Shown in pieces: positions 18,203-28,734 of a stretch of DNA of 64,000 bases. The notes beneath the pieces are model-generated. The model did no database searches, was not told the DNA's origin, and worked only from the letters and a program-made list of their open reading frames with translations. The stretch comes from Klebsiella sp. RIT-PI-d (lineage in GTDB: Bacteria; Pseudomonadota; Gammaproteobacteria; Enterobacterales; Enterobacteriaceae): contig NZ_LGIT01000009.1 of assembly GCF_001187865.1 (NCBI RefSeq), forward strand, positions 558,001 through 622,000, given 5' to 3'. Within the stretch, counting starts at the first letter, position 1. Each line of letters begins with the position of its first letter. Both the position numbers and the translations under genes were made by a program.

Positions 18203-18934
18203 TTACTTCTGGAACCATTTTTTGTAGATGGTTTCGTACGTCCCATCTTGCTTCACTTTTTCCAGCGCAGCGTTAAATTTCTGCTGCAGATCGGTATTGC
18301 CCTGACGTACCGCAATGCCGAGGCCGGTGCCAAAATAGTCTTTATCAGTGACTTTATCGCCAACAGCTGCCAGCTTCGCATTGGATTTCAGCCATTCGGT
18401 AACCACTGCCGTATCGCCAAATACGCTATCAATACGACCGTTTTGCAGATCCAGTTTTGCATTCTGGTAGCTGTCGTAAGGCACGGTGGTGATTTCCGGG
18501 TGCTTATCCATGATAAATTTCTGGTGAGTGGTGCCGTTCTGCACGCCCACTTTTTTACCTTTTAACTGATCAATACTGGTGAACTTGCCCTGCTGACCGA
18601 TAAACAGCGCCGAGTTATCGTAATACGGCGTGCTGAACAGCACCTGTTTTTCACGCTCAGGTGTAATGTCCATACCGGCCATTACCGCTTCAAAACGGCG
18701 GAATTTGAGGCCCGGGATCAGACTGTCAAATGCCTGATTAGTGAAGGTACAGGTGGCATCCATCTCTTTACACAGCGCGTTAGCCAGATCGACATCAAAG
18801 CCAACAATCTTGTTGTTAGCATCGACGGATTCAAACGGAGGATAGGAGGCTTCGGTAGCAAAGCGGATGGTCTGAGCCGCTGTTGCAGACAGACTGGCAC
18901 TGGCGATTAGCGCGGCGATCAACATTTTTTTCAT
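18203..18934 (-). CDS. artI: Periplasmic amino-acid-binding protein ArtI
   Basis: This is a 243-residue periplasmic binding protein close to ArtJ (shared TIRFATEASYPPFES, DSYQNAKLDLQNGRID and FGDTAVVTEWL). In E. coli ArtI does not bind common amino acids strongly, so its ligand is unsettled. The signal peptide is MKKMLIAALIASASLSATA. The second of two nearby ATGs was chosen from its ribosome-site spacing. It lies between artP and artQ; artJ/artI look like an old duplication. Confidence 0.95.
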   Translation of the reverse strand: MKKMLIAALIASASLSATAAQTIRFATEASYPPFESVDANNKIVGFDVDLANALCKEMDATCTFTNQAFDSLIPGLKFRRFEAVMAGMDITPEREKQVLFSTPYYDNSALFIGQQGKFTSIDQLKGKKVGVQNGTTHQKFIMDKHPEITTVPYDSYQNAKLDLQNGRIDSVFGDTAVVTEWLKSNAKLAAVGDKVTDKDYFGTGLGIAVRQGNTDLQQKFNAALEKVKQDGTYETIYKKWFQK

Positions 18935-18951
18935 TGTCATTTTCCCGATCT

Positions 18952-19680
18952 TCAGTGAGATAGATAGTGTTTAAAGGCGTCGGTTTGTGGCGAGGTGAAG
19001 CAGCTTGCATCCCCTTGCTCTACGATGTGACCATTTTCCATATACACCACGCGGCTGGCTGTTTTACGCGCCACTTCGACCTCATGGGTCACAATGACCT
19101 GGGTGATATTGGTTTCTGCCAGCTCGCGAATAATGCTCACAATTTGCGCGGTAATTTCCGGATCGAGCGCGGCGGTCGGCTCGTCAAATAGCAGGATTTG
19201 CGGCTCCATCATCAGGGCGCGGGCAATGGCCACGCGCTGCTGCTGACCACCGGAAAGATGCAGCGGATAGCGATCGCTGTACGGTTTAAGGCGCAGGCGT
19301 TCAAGCAGTTTATCTGCGCGGGCCATGGCCTGACTTTTGCTCAAACCCAGAACGCGGCAGGGCGCTTCAATGAGATTCTGCACCACGGTCAGGTGTGGCC
19401 ACAAATTGTACTGCTGGAAGACCATACCCACGTTCTGGCGCAGTTCACGAATCGCCTTGTCCGACGGTGCCTTCGCAAAATCGAATTGGTTGCCAGCAAT
19501 GCTCAGCGTACCGGAGCGCGGCATCTCAAGCAGGTTCAGCACGCGCAGCAGCGAGCTTTTACCCGCGCCGCTTGGGCCAAGCAGCACCAGCGTTTCACCC
19601 TGCGGGCAATTAAGCGTGATATCGAACAGCGCCTGGTGTGCGCCGTAGAAGCAATTTATGCCGTTTAATTGAATACTCAT
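18952..19680 (-). CDS. artP: Arginine ABC transporter ATP-binding protein ArtP
   Basis: This 242-residue ATPase powers arginine uptake with ArtQ and ArtM. Walker [10 protein letters not shown] is at residues 35-43, signature [15 protein letters not shown] comes before Walker [13 protein letters not shown], and the switch histidine is in [10 protein letters not shown]. The start at 19680 ([13 protein letters not shown]) equals the E. coli start; a 20-codon upstream extension is not conserved. It is the first gene of artPIQM. Confidence 0.96.
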   Translation of the reverse strand: MSIQLNGINCFYGAHQALFDITLNCPQGETLVLLGPSGAGKSSLLRVLNLLEMPRSGTLSIAGNQFDFAKAPSDKAIRELRQNVGMVFQQYNLWPHLTVVQNLIEAPCRVLGLSKSQAMARADKLLERLRLKPYSDRYPLHLSGGQQQRVAIARALMMEPQILLFDEPTAALDPEITAQIVSIIRELAETNITQVIVTHEVEVARKTASRVVYMENGHIVEQGDASCFTSPQTDAFKHYLSH

Positions 19681-19723
19681 CGGGGCAGTCTTGTAGCAAT
19701 TGAGGCCGCAAATAGTACCTTTG

Positions 19724-19741
19724 ACAGAATAGTTATGCAAT
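19724..19741 (-). promoter_or_regulatory. Probable single ARG box upstream of artP
   Basis: On the minus strand the 18 bp read atTGCATaactATTCTgt, matching 8 of the 10 fixed positions of the ArgR consensus. It lies 44-61 bp before the artP start codon. No good second box is seen next to it, so control may be weaker than at artJ. Confidence 0.5.
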
Positions 19742-19877
19742 ATTTCTGCGTTAAAAGTTAACTATAAGCCGCGAGATATCTTAAAGTTAGCACAAAATAG
19801 CGCCGGGGGTGGGCAAGCGGTGTAAATGTCGGTCCAGAGGATGCAGGACCGACATTAAATTTAACCGACCAGAAAGA

Positions 19878-20393
19878 TTAGCGTTTTTCCAGCGACTGGC
19901 GCAGCGTGCCTGCCGGTGCATGTACGCTGCCGCCGAGATAGCGTACATCGTCCACTGCCCAGCACTGTCCTTCGCGGATCATCAGCACTTCATCCTGCCA
20001 TCTGTCGCTACCCTGAGTCAGTTCTACACGCAAGGGAATATTACGCGCGTCCGTATTCGGTATGGTTGACACGCTGGCAACGCGTGCGCTATCAGGCGGC
20101 GTCGTGCGGCTGGAGAAAAGATCTGATTTCAGCACCGCATCGTGCTGTTTGTCATGGCTGGCATCGTTTAGCATCTTAGCCAGATCGTCACTCAGGTAGG
20201 GACGCAGCGCGAGAATATCGCTATTACGATTCTGGATACGTGCGTCATAAAATTTCTGGGCCACCGTGTCCGGTCCCCCTTCAACACAGGGACCACTGCG
20301 GGTGCCGATATCGTTAAATGCGGGCGTTACGGTGGTGCAGGCACTCAATAGTAACGCGCACGGTATAAGAAGAGCGAGAGCAGAGTAGCGCAT
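19878..20393 (-). CDS. ybjP: Lipoprotein YbjP
   Basis: This 171-residue predicted outer-membrane lipoprotein, equal in length to E. coli YbjP, has no known function. The lipobox is LSAC with the acylated cysteine at C19; Thr at +2 argues against inner-membrane retention. The mature part includes GPCVEGGPDTVAQKFYDARI and a C-terminal CWAVDDVRYLGGSVHAPAGTL. It stands alone on the minus strand, divergent from ybjQ. Confidence 0.92.
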   Translation of the reverse strand: MRYSALALLIPCALLLSACTTVTPAFNDIGTRSGPCVEGGPDTVAQKFYDARIQNRNSDILALRPYLSDDLAKMLNDASHDKQHDAVLKSDLFSSRTTPPDSARVASVSTIPNTDARNIPLRVELTQGSDRWQDEVLMIREGQCWAVDDVRYLGGSVHAPAGTLRQSLEKR

Positions 20394-20516
20394 TCTGATT
20401 TCCTTATAAGCAATCTACGATAATAATGATCATTCTTTTCAAGCATAGCGTATCAGTTCGATAATGCGTTTGGCATCCAGAGCTAAGACATTGAACGTTA
20501 AACCAGGAGACAGGCG

Positions 20517-20837
20517 ATGCAATACTCAACCACCCCCACTCTCGAAGGGCAGGCAATAGCGGAATACCGGGGCGTAGTGACCGGCGAGGCTATCCTCGGC
20601 GCGAATATCTTCCGTGACTTTTTTGCCGGCATCCGCGATATCGTCGGCGGACGTTCTGGCGCCTATGAAAAAGAGTTACGCCGGGCGCGGGAAATCGCGT
20701 TTCAGGAGCTGGGCGAGCAGGCAAAAGCGCTGGGAGCCGATGCGGTGGTCGGGATTGATATCGACTACGAAACCGTGGGAAAAGACGGCAGTATGCTGAT
20801 GGTCAGCGTTTCCGGTACCGCCGTGAAGCTACGCTGA
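20517..20837 (+). CDS. ybjQ: UPF0145 family protein YbjQ
   Basis: This 106-residue cytosolic protein belongs to the YbjQ/UPF0145 family, known to form a pentameric fold of unclear role. Recognisable segments are [38 protein letters not shown] and [15 protein letters not shown]. Its stop overlaps the amiD start by one base (TGATG), so translation of amiD is coupled. E. coli has the same pair. Confidence 0.93.
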   Translation: MQYSTTPTLEGQAIAEYRGVVTGEAILGANIFRDFFAGIRDIVGGRSGAYEKELRRAREIAFQELGEQAKALGADAVVGIDIDYETVGKDGSMLMVSVSGTAVKLR

Positions 20838-21667
20838 TGAGAACCTCTGGATGGATACTTGCGCTGGCGCTGCTGTTAACCGGCTGCGCAGGCGAAAAGG
20901 GGATTATTGATAAACAGGGTTATCAGCTGGATGTTAACCATCCGGCGCAGGCGGCGTATCCAAGGGTAAAAGTGTTGGTTATTCACTATACCGCGGATGA
21001 TTTTGATGTCTCGCTGGCGACGTTAACCGACAAACACGTCAGCGCGCACTATCTCATTCCCGACGTGCCGCCCCGGCACAATGGCATCCCGCGCATCTGG
21101 CAGCTGGTGCCGGAACAGGATCTTGCCTGGCACGCCGGGGCCAGTTTCTGGCGTGGTGCCACGCGGCTTAACGATACGTCTATTGGTATCGAGCTGGAAA
21201 ACCGCGGCTGGCAAAAGCGCAACGGCGTGAAATATTTCGCCCCCTTTACCCCGGCGCAGATAGCCGCCCTGGTTCCGCTGGCGAAAGAGATTATTGCCCG
21301 TTATCAGATTGCACCGCAGAACGTGGTTGCCCATGCGGATGTCGCTCCCCAGCGCAAGGACGATCCGGGGCCATTATTTCCGTGGCAGGCACTGGCCGGG
21401 CTGGGCATTGGCGCATGGCCTGACGCCCAGCGCGTTGCATTTTACCTGAACGGACGTTCGCCTGGCGATCTTGTAGACACGGCTGGGTTGCTGGATCTGC
21501 TTGCCCGCTACGGGTATGAGGTCACGTCTGAGATGACGCCGGCGCAACAAAAACGGGTGATTATGGCATTTCAGATGCACTTTCGCCCGGCGCGCTGGGA
21601 TGGCGTCGCAGACGCGCAGACGCAGGCCATTGCCGAGGCGCTGCTTGAGAAATATGGCCAGGGTTGA
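20837..21667 (+). CDS. amiD: N-acetylmuramoyl-L-alanine amidase AmiD (lipoprotein)
   Basis: This outer-membrane lipoprotein is a zinc amidase that cleaves MurNAc-L-Ala bonds, including anhydro-muropeptides. In its 276 residues the lipobox LLTGC gives the acylated C17. The amidase_2 domain carries zinc ligand H50 (VLVIHYTADDF) and the C-terminal site HADVAPQRKDDPG. A small peptidoglycan-binding domain occupies about residues 195-276. The ribosome site lies within ybjQ. Confidence 0.95.
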   Translation: MRTSGWILALALLLTGCAGEKGIIDKQGYQLDVNHPAQAAYPRVKVLVIHYTADDFDVSLATLTDKHVSAHYLIPDVPPRHNGIPRIWQLVPEQDLAWHAGASFWRGATRLNDTSIGIELENRGWQKRNGVKYFAPFTPAQIAALVPLAKEIIARYQIAPQNVVAHADVAPQRKDDPGPLFPWQALAGLGIGAWPDAQRVAFYLNGRSPGDLVDTAGLLDLLARYGYEVTSEMTPAQQKRVIMAFQMHFRPARWDGVADAQTQAIAEALLEKYGQG

Positions 21668-21712
21668 CGCGGGCCCCCTCTCCCGGAGAGAGGGGGAGAG
21701 GGAAATCATGCC

Positions 21713-22726
21713 TCAGCGGTGTAACCTGCCATGATCGCGCAGCCAGGCCGCCGTGCGCTGTATACCTTCATCGTGAGTAATGACCGGCTGATAGCCCAGT
21801 TCATCCTCCGCGCGGGTAATATCCAGCGTGAAATCAAAGTTAAGCTTAGACACCCCGTAGTGGGTGAACGTCGGCTCTTTAGCCGTTTTATCACCAAATC
21901 GCTCCATGCTGCGGGCAATAATATCCAGCATCGGATAAGGCACCGAGCGGATGCGGCAATGGATATTCAGTTCATCAATGAGTTTTTGCACAAAATTGCG
22001 CAGCTTTTGCGGTTTACCGTTGGTGATATTAAACGCTCGTCCCGAAGGCAGTCCGTCACATGCCGGCTGGCTGGCAAGCCACATGGCGTGAATGGCATTT
22101 TCAAAATAGGTCATGTCGACAATGGCATCGCCGCCGCGGGGCAGAAGAACACTGCCGTAATGGTGCATCATCTGGGCAAGCCGGGGAATAAACACTTTAT
22201 CATGAGGGCCAAACAGGCTTTGCGGGCGCAAAATGGTAAACCGCGTTTGCGGATTAGCGCGTGCCAGTAGCTGGATCACCTCTTCGCCGGCCGCTTTACT
22301 GCGGGCGAACTCATTGGCAAAGCGTTGAGGGCGAAACTCTTCTTTTATATCGCGATGATGATGGTAGTCGAAATAGAGCGACGGGGACGAAATGTGCACG
22401 AAGTTGCGCACGCCCCAGGCGACAGACCATTCGCCCAGTCGGCGAGTGGCACGCACGTTGGCCAGGTCAAAAGCCTCCTGCGTTCCCCACGGCGAGGTGA
22501 AACTGGAGCAGTGCCACAGCGTATCGATACCGGCGAGCATCACTTTAGCCTGTGAGGAGACCAGCTCGGTAAGATCGGCCTGCACAAATTCCGCACCCAT
22601 TTTTTGCAGCAGCTTACCCATCGCTTCATTGCGACCGGTTGCTCTGACACTAATGCCTTTCTGCCGCAAAAACTCGACCGCGTTTCGGCCTAAACCACTG
22701 GTTGCGCCGGTTACCAGAACCTTCAT
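21713..22726 (-). CDS. ybjS: NAD(P)-dependent epimerase/dehydratase family protein YbjS
   Basis: This extended short-chain dehydrogenase of 337 residues resembles E. coli YbjS, whose substrate is unknown. The N-terminal nucleotide-binding motif is [15 protein letters not shown], followed by the catalytic region [16 protein letters not shown]. The active-site lysine of the usual Y-x3-K motif is not obvious, as YF-DY replaces it in part. The start at 22726 fits the homologue; the 21-codon upstream extension is not used. ybjT lies upstream on the same strand. Confidence 0.92.
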   Translation of the reverse strand: MKVLVTGATSGLGRNAVEFLRQKGISVRATGRNEAMGKLLQKMGAEFVQADLTELVSSQAKVMLAGIDTLWHCSSFTSPWGTQEAFDLANVRATRRLGEWSVAWGVRNFVHISSPSLYFDYHHHRDIKEEFRPQRFANEFARSKAAGEEVIQLLARANPQTRFTILRPQSLFGPHDKVFIPRLAQMMHHYGSVLLPRGGDAIVDMTYFENAIHAMWLASQPACDGLPSGRAFNITNGKPQKLRNFVQKLIDELNIHCRIRSVPYPMLDIIARSMERFGDKTAKEPTFTHYGVSKLNFDFTLDITRAEDELGYQPVITHDEGIQRTAAWLRDHGRLHR

Positions 22727-22852
22727 ATCAATCCACTGTGTTTTAAAGAATTTCGTGCGCATTCTTCCGGTATTTCCGGCGCTATGCAATGGGAAAAATG
22801 AAAGAATCTACGGTTAATGAGAAACATGTTGCCATTGACGGCCTGCGCAGGA

Positions 22853-24292
22853 CTACGAATTGCGCAATGAGATGCTTTCTGCCAGAGCGACGATGCGTTT
22901 TGCCATACCGCGAAAGATAAACACATGCGCCGGGATCATTAATAGCCAGTAGAAAAGCCCCGGCATTCCGTGCGGATGCCACCAGGCACGGACGTCAAGC
23001 TGACGATGATCGCCATTGTCCACCAGAGTAAAGCACAGGCGGCCCAGCCCCGGCGCTTTCATGCCAAACAGCAGCGCCAGTTCTTTTTCCGGCTCCACGA
23101 TAATCACTTTCCAGCTGTCGACGGTATCTCCGACCTGCAACCATGGCCGCGTCGGTCGCCCTTTCGCCAGGCGATGACCCATCAACCGGTCGATCCACGC
23201 GCGGATTTGCCATAGCGGATTGCCAAAAAAATAACGCTCCTGACCGCCGAGCTGATTCACCACCTGCCACAGGGCACTAAGACTGGCTGACGTTTTCAGA
23301 GTATAGCCCGCCTGCTTAGCAAAGTAGCCATAATCGGGTCGCCAGCGGGCAAATGCCTGAGCGTCATAGCCCCAGTCGCTGGAGTTTACCAGCTTGTTTT
23401 CCTCTTGCAGCGTGCGGCGAACTGCCTCGTCAAAAGGGATGAGCGTTTGCGGGATCAGCGTGCGAAGGGGGCCGTCATCGGCCAGCAGGTCATGTTTTAG
23501 CCCCTGAATCAATGCCTTTGCGATGGTCGGCGGCACAGAGGTTATTACCGTTAAAAACCATACTGAAATCCAGCGTGTGGGAAAGGGAACAGGCAGCAGA
23601 GGACGGTGCCGTCCACTGACGGCCATAAAATGCTCAAACTGCTGTTGATAGCTCAACACCTGCGGTCCGGCGGCTTCAAATACGCGGTGATGATCGGCAG
23701 GGTGATCAAGCAACTTCACCAGATAATAGAGCAGATTTTCCAGCGCAACAGGCGTTGTGCGTGAGCGAACCCAGCGCGGCGGCGTCAGCACTGGCAGGTT
23801 ATAAACCATATCGCGCATCACTTCGAACGCGGCAGAACCTGCGCCGATGATGATCCCGGCGCGCAGTTCCGTGACCGGCACACCCGATCCGCGCAGCGTA
23901 TCCGCAGTAAGCTGGCGGGCGCGCAAATGATCCGACTGCTGCTGTTCCGGAGCCTGGAGCGAACTGAGAAAGATAAGCTGGCGAACAGGTGTCTCACTCA
24001 GGGCATCACGGACGTTAAGCGCGACCTGTCGTTCGTGGGCAACAAAGTCACCGCCTTCCCCCATGCCGTGAACCAGGTAATATACCGTATCGACATTTTT
24101 TAGCAGCGCGGGTAATGCGTCTGGCCAACAGAGATCAACGCGATGACAGCTGACGCCGGGCAGGGCAAGTTTCTCCAGCCGGTCAATCCGGCGCGCCGCC
24201 GCCAGCACCTGATGCCCCTGCTGGCTTAACATCCGAATCAGGTGTTGACCAATATAACCACTGGCCCCCAGCACCAGGATACGTTGCGGCAC
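22853..24292 (-). CDS. ybjT: NAD(P)-binding/DUF2867 protein YbjT
   Basis: This protein of 479 residues has an N-terminal Rossmann fold of the SDR/NmrA type ([19 protein letters not shown]) and a C-terminal domain of the SRPBCC-like DUF2867 type. A hydrophobic stretch is near the end ([19 protein letters not shown]). E. coli YbjT (476 residues) has the same build, and its role is unknown. It starts 10 bp after the ltaE stop, so ltaE-ybjT(-ybjS) probably form an operon. Confidence 0.92.
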   Translation of the reverse strand: MPQRILVLGASGYIGQHLIRMLSQQGHQVLAAARRIDRLEKLALPGVSCHRVDLCWPDALPALLKNVDTVYYLVHGMGEGGDFVAHERQVALNVRDALSETPVRQLIFLSSLQAPEQQQSDHLRARQLTADTLRGSGVPVTELRAGIIIGAGSAAFEVMRDMVYNLPVLTPPRWVRSRTTPVALENLLYYLVKLLDHPADHHRVFEAAGPQVLSYQQQFEHFMAVSGRHRPLLPVPFPTRWISVWFLTVITSVPPTIAKALIQGLKHDLLADDGPLRTLIPQTLIPFDEAVRRTLQEENKLVNSSDWGYDAQAFARWRPDYGYFAKQAGYTLKTSASLSALWQVVNQLGGQERYFFGNPLWQIRAWIDRLMGHRLAKGRPTRPWLQVGDTVDSWKVIIVEPEKELALLFGMKAPGLGRLCFTLVDNGDHRQLDVRAWWHPHGMPGLFYWLLMIPAHVFIFRGMAKRIVALAESISLRNS

Positions 24293-24302
24293 GGTATGCT
24301 CC

Positions 24303-25304
24303 TTAGCGGTTCAGAAAGGTCTGCCAGTGGCTGACAACCTGAGCCAGCTGGTCGCGATTAACATCAATATGCGTGACCAGACGCACCACCGGCGCGGCAT
24401 TGATCGCAATACCCTGCGCACGCAGATGCTCGCCCAGCGCTGCTGCATTTTCTTCACCTACGCGTACAAACAACATGTTAGTGTCGTGGCGCATCACCCC
24501 GGCACCTATTTCACGTAATTGCGCAGCAAGCCAGGCTGCATTGTCATGGTCGTCGCGCAGGCGCTCAACATTATGGTGCAGAGCATACAGCCCGGCCGCC
24601 GCCAGAATGCCGGATTGACGCATTCCGCCGCCGGTCATTTTACGCCAGCGGTTTGCGCGCTTGATGTAATCATGGCTGCCTACCAGCAGCGAGCCTACCG
24701 GCGCACCGAGTCCTTTCGATAAACAAATAGTAAAAGAGTCGCAGTACTGGGCTATCTCTTTCAGCTGGCAATCGTACTCGACCACGGCATTAAAGATGCG
24801 CGCGCCATCGACGTGAAGCCCCAGTCCTCGCTGGCGGGTAAATTCCCACGCGGCCTTAAGATACTCACGTGGCAGCACTTTGCCATTGTGAGTGTTTTCC
24901 AGACTCAGTAATTTGGTGCGGGCGAAGTGGATGTCGTCGGCCTTAATTTTGGCGGCAACGTTATCCAGTGGCAGCGTGCCGTCGGAGGCCGCATCAATAG
25001 GCTGCGGCTGGATGCTACCGAGTACGGCGGCTCCGCCTGCTTCATAGAGATAATTATGTGCGCCCTGGCCGACGATATACTCTTCGCCTCGTTCACAGTG
25101 GCTCAGCAGAGCGACCAGATTTGCCTGGGTGCCGGTGGGCAGAAACAGCGCCGCCTCTTTACCTGCAAGCGCAGCGGCGTAGCGCTGAAGTTCATTGACG
25201 GTCGGATCGTCACCGTACACGTCGTCACCGACCGGAGCGGACATCATGGCGTCAAGCATGGCGCGCCCCGGTCGGGTTACGGTATCACTGCGTAAATCAA
25301 TCAC
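24303..25304 (-). CDS. ltaE: Low-specificity L-threonine aldolase LtaE
   Basis: This PLP enzyme cleaves L-threonine and L-allo-threonine to glycine and acetaldehyde. It has 333 residues, as in E. coli. The PLP lysine is K197 in [13 protein letters not shown]83 ([11 protein letters not shown]) stacks on the cofactor; [10 protein letters not shown] carries the conserved aspartate. The gene lies between poxB and ybjT on the same strand, with 37 bp to the poxB stop, so read-through from poxB is possible. Confidence 0.96.
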   Translation of the reverse strand: MIDLRSDTVTRPGRAMLDAMMSAPVGDDVYGDDPTVNELQRYAAALAGKEAALFLPTGTQANLVALLSHCERGEEYIVGQGAHNYLYEAGGAAVLGSIQPQPIDAASDGTLPLDNVAAKIKADDIHFARTKLLSLENTHNGKVLPREYLKAAWEFTRQRGLGLHVDGARIFNAVVEYDCQLKEIAQYCDSFTICLSKGLGAPVGSLLVGSHDYIKRANRWRKMTGGGMRQSGILAAAGLYALHHNVERLRDDHDNAAWLAAQLREIGAGVMRHDTNMLFVRVGEENAAALGEHLRAQGIAINAAPVVRLVTHIDVNRDQLAQVVSHWQTFLNR

Positions 25305-25341
25305 GGCATTTCCTTTCTGATTCAGGATGATGCCTTCTTTT

Positions 25342-27060
25342 TTACCTCAGCCAGTTGGTTTTTGCCAGTTCCAGTATCTCGTCACCGCGTCCGTTAATGA
25401 TCGCGCGCAACATATAGAGGCTGAACCCCTTCGCCTGCTCAAGCTTAATTTGCGGAGGCATAGCCAGCTCATCTTTGGCAACCACCACATCGACCAGTAC
25501 CGGACCGTCAGTGGTAAAGGCGCGTTGCAGGGCGTCGTCAATGTCTGCGGCGTTTTCAACGCGAATACCGGTCATCCCACAGGCATCTGCAATGCGCGCA
25601 AAGTTAGTGTCATGGAAATCGGTGCCGTCCGTCAGATAGCCTCCGGCTTTCATCTCCATAGCCACAAAACCGAGCGAGCTGTTATTAAAGACGACGATTT
25701 TGATCGGCAGTTTTAACTGTATGACCGACAAGAAGTCGCCCATTAACATGCTAAATCCACCGTCGCCGCACAGGGCAACTACCTGACGATTAGGTGCAGA
25801 CGCCTGCGCACCAATGGCCTGCGGCATGGCATTAGCCATTGAACCATGATTGAACGAACCGAGTAGTCGCCGCTGACCGTTCATTTTCAGGTAGCGAGCG
25901 GCCCATACCGTTGGCGTCCCGACATCGCAGGTGAAGATGGCGTCGTCGTCAGCATAGCGGCTGATTTGCTGCGCCAGGTACTGCGGGTGAATGGCTTTTT
26001 CGCTGGGCTCGGCAAGTTTATCCAGATCTTTACGCGCCTCGCGATAGTCCTCCAGTGCTTTATCCAGAAAACGCGTATCGCTTTTCGCTTCCAGCAGCGG
26101 CAGCAGGGCAGTCAGGGTCGCTTTAATATCGCCAATCAGCGCCATATCGACCTTACTGTGCGCCCCGATGCTGCCCGGATTGATATCAATCTGGATGATT
26201 TTGGCATCGGTTGGGTAAAAGGCGCGATAGGGGAACTGGGTCCCGAGCAGCACCAGGGTGTCAGCATTCATCATGGTATGGAAGCCCGACGTGAAGCCAA
26301 TCAAACCGGTCATCCCCACGTCATACGGGTTATCGTATTCCACGTGCTCTTTGCCGCGCAGGGCGTGAACAATGGGCGCTTTTATTTTCCCGGCGAATTC
26401 TACCAGTTCAGCATGTGCCCCGGCGCAGCCGCTGCCGCACAGTAGCGCAATTTTGCTGGAGTAGCGCAGAAGCTGGGCCAGTTTTTTGAGTTCTTCCTCA
26501 GCGGGGGTGACCACCGGCTGCGGAGCAGGGTACCAGTGGCTACTGGCATTTTCCGGTGCGGCCTGAAGCGCAACATCGCCGGGCAATACAATCACCGATA
26601 CGCCGCGATTAAGCACCGCTTTACGCAATGCAATGGCAAGGACCTGAGGGATCTGCTCAGGAGAGGTCACCATTTCGCAGTAGTGGCTGCATTCGCGAAA
26701 CAGCTCCTGTGGATGAGTTTCCTGAAAGTAACCGCTGCCGATCTCACTGGAAGGAATATGCGCCGCGATGGCCAGAACCGGAACGTGGTTGCGATGACAG
26801 TCAAACAGACCGTTAATTAAGTGCAGGTTTCCCGGCCCGCATGAACCCGCGCATACGGCCAGTTCGCCGGTGAGTTGCGCTTCCGCGCCAGCGGCAAACG
26901 CCGCAACCTCTTCATGACGGGTAGACATCCAGTCTATGGTGCCCATTTTATTCAGGCTGTCACTCAGGCCATTCAGGGAATCGCCTGTCACCCCCCAGAT
27001 ACGTTTAACACCCGCCTGCTCCAGTGTTTTAGCCAGATAAGCGGCAACGGTTTGTTTCAT
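25342..27060 (-). CDS. poxB: Pyruvate dehydrogenase (ubiquinone) PoxB
   Basis: This peripheral membrane flavoenzyme converts pyruvate to acetate and CO2 and passes electrons to ubiquinone. It is known as a stationary-phase route to acetate. It has 572 residues with the N-terminal ThDP site glutamate E50 ([10 protein letters not shown]), a middle FAD domain, and the C-terminal ThDP motif [12 protein letters not shown]. The last residues form the amphipathic lipid-binding tail ([11 protein letters not shown]). It is divergent from the DoxX-like gene. Confidence 0.96.
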   Translation of the reverse strand: MKQTVAAYLAKTLEQAGVKRIWGVTGDSLNGLSDSLNKMGTIDWMSTRHEEVAAFAAGAEAQLTGELAVCAGSCGPGNLHLINGLFDCHRNHVPVLAIAAHIPSSEIGSGYFQETHPQELFRECSHYCEMVTSPEQIPQVLAIALRKAVLNRGVSVIVLPGDVALQAAPENASSHWYPAPQPVVTPAEEELKKLAQLLRYSSKIALLCGSGCAGAHAELVEFAGKIKAPIVHALRGKEHVEYDNPYDVGMTGLIGFTSGFHTMMNADTLVLLGTQFPYRAFYPTDAKIIQIDINPGSIGAHSKVDMALIGDIKATLTALLPLLEAKSDTRFLDKALEDYREARKDLDKLAEPSEKAIHPQYLAQQISRYADDDAIFTCDVGTPTVWAARYLKMNGQRRLLGSFNHGSMANAMPQAIGAQASAPNRQVVALCGDGGFSMLMGDFLSVIQLKLPIKIVVFNNSSLGFVAMEMKAGGYLTDGTDFHDTNFARIADACGMTGIRVENAADIDDALQRAFTTDGPVLVDVVVAKDELAMPPQIKLEQAKGFSLYMLRAIINGRGDEILELAKTNWLR

Positions 27061-27209
27061 GGGTTTCCATCTCCTCTATATGATACCGCTTACAAGCTTA
27101 GGTCAGATTTACTGCTTCGCGTGTAAACCGCCTGGTGCAGAGGTGCTATCTTTCGTTTTCAGGAAGGCGTAATGTGACACGATCGCATTTAAAACAAGAG
27201 GCATTTCAA

Positions 27210-27644
27210 ATGGTTAAGAAAGTGTTAATAGCCGTCAATCGCACGCTTTCACATGAAGATTTTGGTAAGCTTCTGTTACGCCTGGCCGTCGGGGGATTGA
27301 TGCTGTTTCATGGCGTACACAAGCTGCTCGATGGCATTGAGGGTATTCGTGCGATGGTCATCGCCCAGGGGCTGCCGGGGATTGTTGCCTGGGGTGTACT
27401 GATTGGTGAAGTGCTGGTCCCGTGCCTGATTATCGTTGGCCTGTTGACGCGACCGGCTGCGCTGGTGCTGTCATTCACCATGCTGGTGGCCTGGCTGATG
27501 GTCGGCATACACCACACCTGGATGCTGGATAAAACCGGAGCGTGGGCCATTGAAAATATCGTTTATTTCTTTATTGGCGGGCTGGCGATTGCTTTTATGG
27601 GGGCCGGGCGGTATTCGGTGGCGCGCGATCCGGCGTGGCGATAA
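27210..27644 (+). CDS. DoxX-family membrane protein
   Basis: This 144-residue protein has four predicted membrane helices and the DoxX-family layout. LLLRLAVGGLMLFHGVHKL near the start is the family's typical first helix, and VLVPCLIIVGLLTRPAALVLS follows mid-protein. ATG at 27210 is preceded by AAGAGG; a longer frame from 27135 is less likely. DoxX proteins are often linked to redox or sulfur stress, but the function here is unknown. E. coli K-12 has no gene at this point between poxB and hcr. Confidence 0.85.
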   Translation: MVKKVLIAVNRTLSHEDFGKLLLRLAVGGLMLFHGVHKLLDGIEGIRAMVIAQGLPGIVAWGVLIGEVLVPCLIIVGLLTRPAALVLSFTMLVAWLMVGIHHTWMLDKTGAWAIENIVYFFIGGLAIAFMGAGRYSVARDPAWR

Positions 27645-27665
27645 ACGCTCACCTTTGTGCGTGTT

Positions 27666-27745
27666 GCCCGGTAGCGCGTACCGGGCCTGGCGCGAGAAGG
27701 GCGCCAGTTGATGCCCATGCCGGATAAGCGCCGCGCCATCCGGCA
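27666..27745. repeat. REP/BIME-like palindrome cluster
   Basis: Three palindromes fill the gap between the converging DoxX-like gene and hcr: an 8-bp stem at 27666-27686 (GCCCGGTA/TACCGGGC), a 6-bp stem at 27688-27706, and an 8-bp stem at 27718-27745 (TGCCGGAT/ATCCGGCA). The last has the form of an enterobacterial REP unit. Such elements protect mRNA 3' ends and can act as terminators. Confidence 0.7.
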
Positions 27746-27755
27746 GTAAGGGGAG

Positions 27756-28724
27756 TCAGGCCAGAACCAGATCGCCCTGCGGATGGCAGGAACAGGCCAG
27801 CACATAGCCGTCGGCAACTTCCGCATCGCTCAGCGTCATGGTACTGCTGACGGTATACTCTCCGGAAACCACTTTGGTTTTGCAGCATCCGCACACGCCG
27901 GCCCGACAGGCAACCGTCACCGGGACCGCGTTGCTTTCCAGCGCGTCCAGAAGCGTGCTGCCGACTGGAGCGTAAAACGTTTTTGCCGGCTGCAATTTGG
28001 TGAACTTCAGACCTTCAGTGGTCGCGCTGGCCACCGGGGTGAAGAACTTTTCTTTGAAAAAGCGCGTCACGCCAAGCGCCCCGATCTCCTGTTCGACCTT
28101 CTCCATATACGGGGCCGGGCCGCAGGTCATTACGGTGCGGGAAGCCAGATCCGGCACGCTTTTTAGCAGGTCCGCCGTCAGACGACCGGACACAAAGCCG
28201 TGAGTCGCGTTGTTTTCTGCCACCAGCGTGACCGCATACTGCCGCCACTCATCGGCAAAAATAACATCCTGCGGTGAACGTACGTTAAAAATCACCTGCA
28301 CATCGGCCTGCGGACGGTATTTTGCCAGCCAGCGCCGCATTGACATTATGGGTGTTACGCCGCATCCGGCAGCCAGCATCAGGAACTTATCATCGGCTTT
28401 ATCTTCGCAGGTGAAATCACCCATTGCATCGGATAGCCAAAGATAGTCGCCGCGTTTTATCTCCCGGGTGAGCCACTGTGAACCAGCACCTTCATCAATT
28501 CGGCGTACGGTCAGCGTGATATATTCGCTGACGCCTGGCGTCGAGGAAAGGGTATAGGCACGCAGCGTATCCGCAGAATGACGCACGCTGACCAGCGCAT
28601 ACTGTCCGGCACGATACGGATAATAGTCGTGGCACAGCAACGAAATGGTCCAGACATCCGGCGTTTCCTGCTGAATATGATGAACCTGCATCCGCCACGG
28701 GCATTGCTGGGTTGGCATTGTCAT
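27756..28724 (-). CDS. hcr: NADH oxidoreductase Hcr, partner of Hcp
   Basis: This 322-residue protein passes electrons from NADH to Hcp. It has an N-terminal FAD-binding domain (YRAGQYALVSVRHSADTLRAYTLSS), an NAD domain (FLMLAAGCGVTPIMSM) and a C-terminal plant-type 2Fe-2S ferredoxin with CRAGVCGCCKTKV and a last cysteine pair in LACSC. It follows hcp by 10 bp and shares its promoter. Expression is expected under anaerobic nitrosative stress. Confidence 0.96.
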   Translation of the reverse strand: MTMPTQQCPWRMQVHHIQQETPDVWTISLLCHDYYPYRAGQYALVSVRHSADTLRAYTLSSTPGVSEYITLTVRRIDEGAGSQWLTREIKRGDYLWLSDAMGDFTCEDKADDKFLMLAAGCGVTPIMSMRRWLAKYRPQADVQVIFNVRSPQDVIFADEWRQYAVTLVAENNATHGFVSGRLTADLLKSVPDLASRTVMTCGPAPYMEKVEQEIGALGVTRFFKEKFFTPVASATTEGLKFTKLQPAKTFYAPVGSTLLDALESNAVPVTVACRAGVCGCCKTKVVSGEYTVSSTMTLSDAEVADGYVLACSCHPQGDLVLA

Positions 28725-28734
28725 ATTTTCCTCC

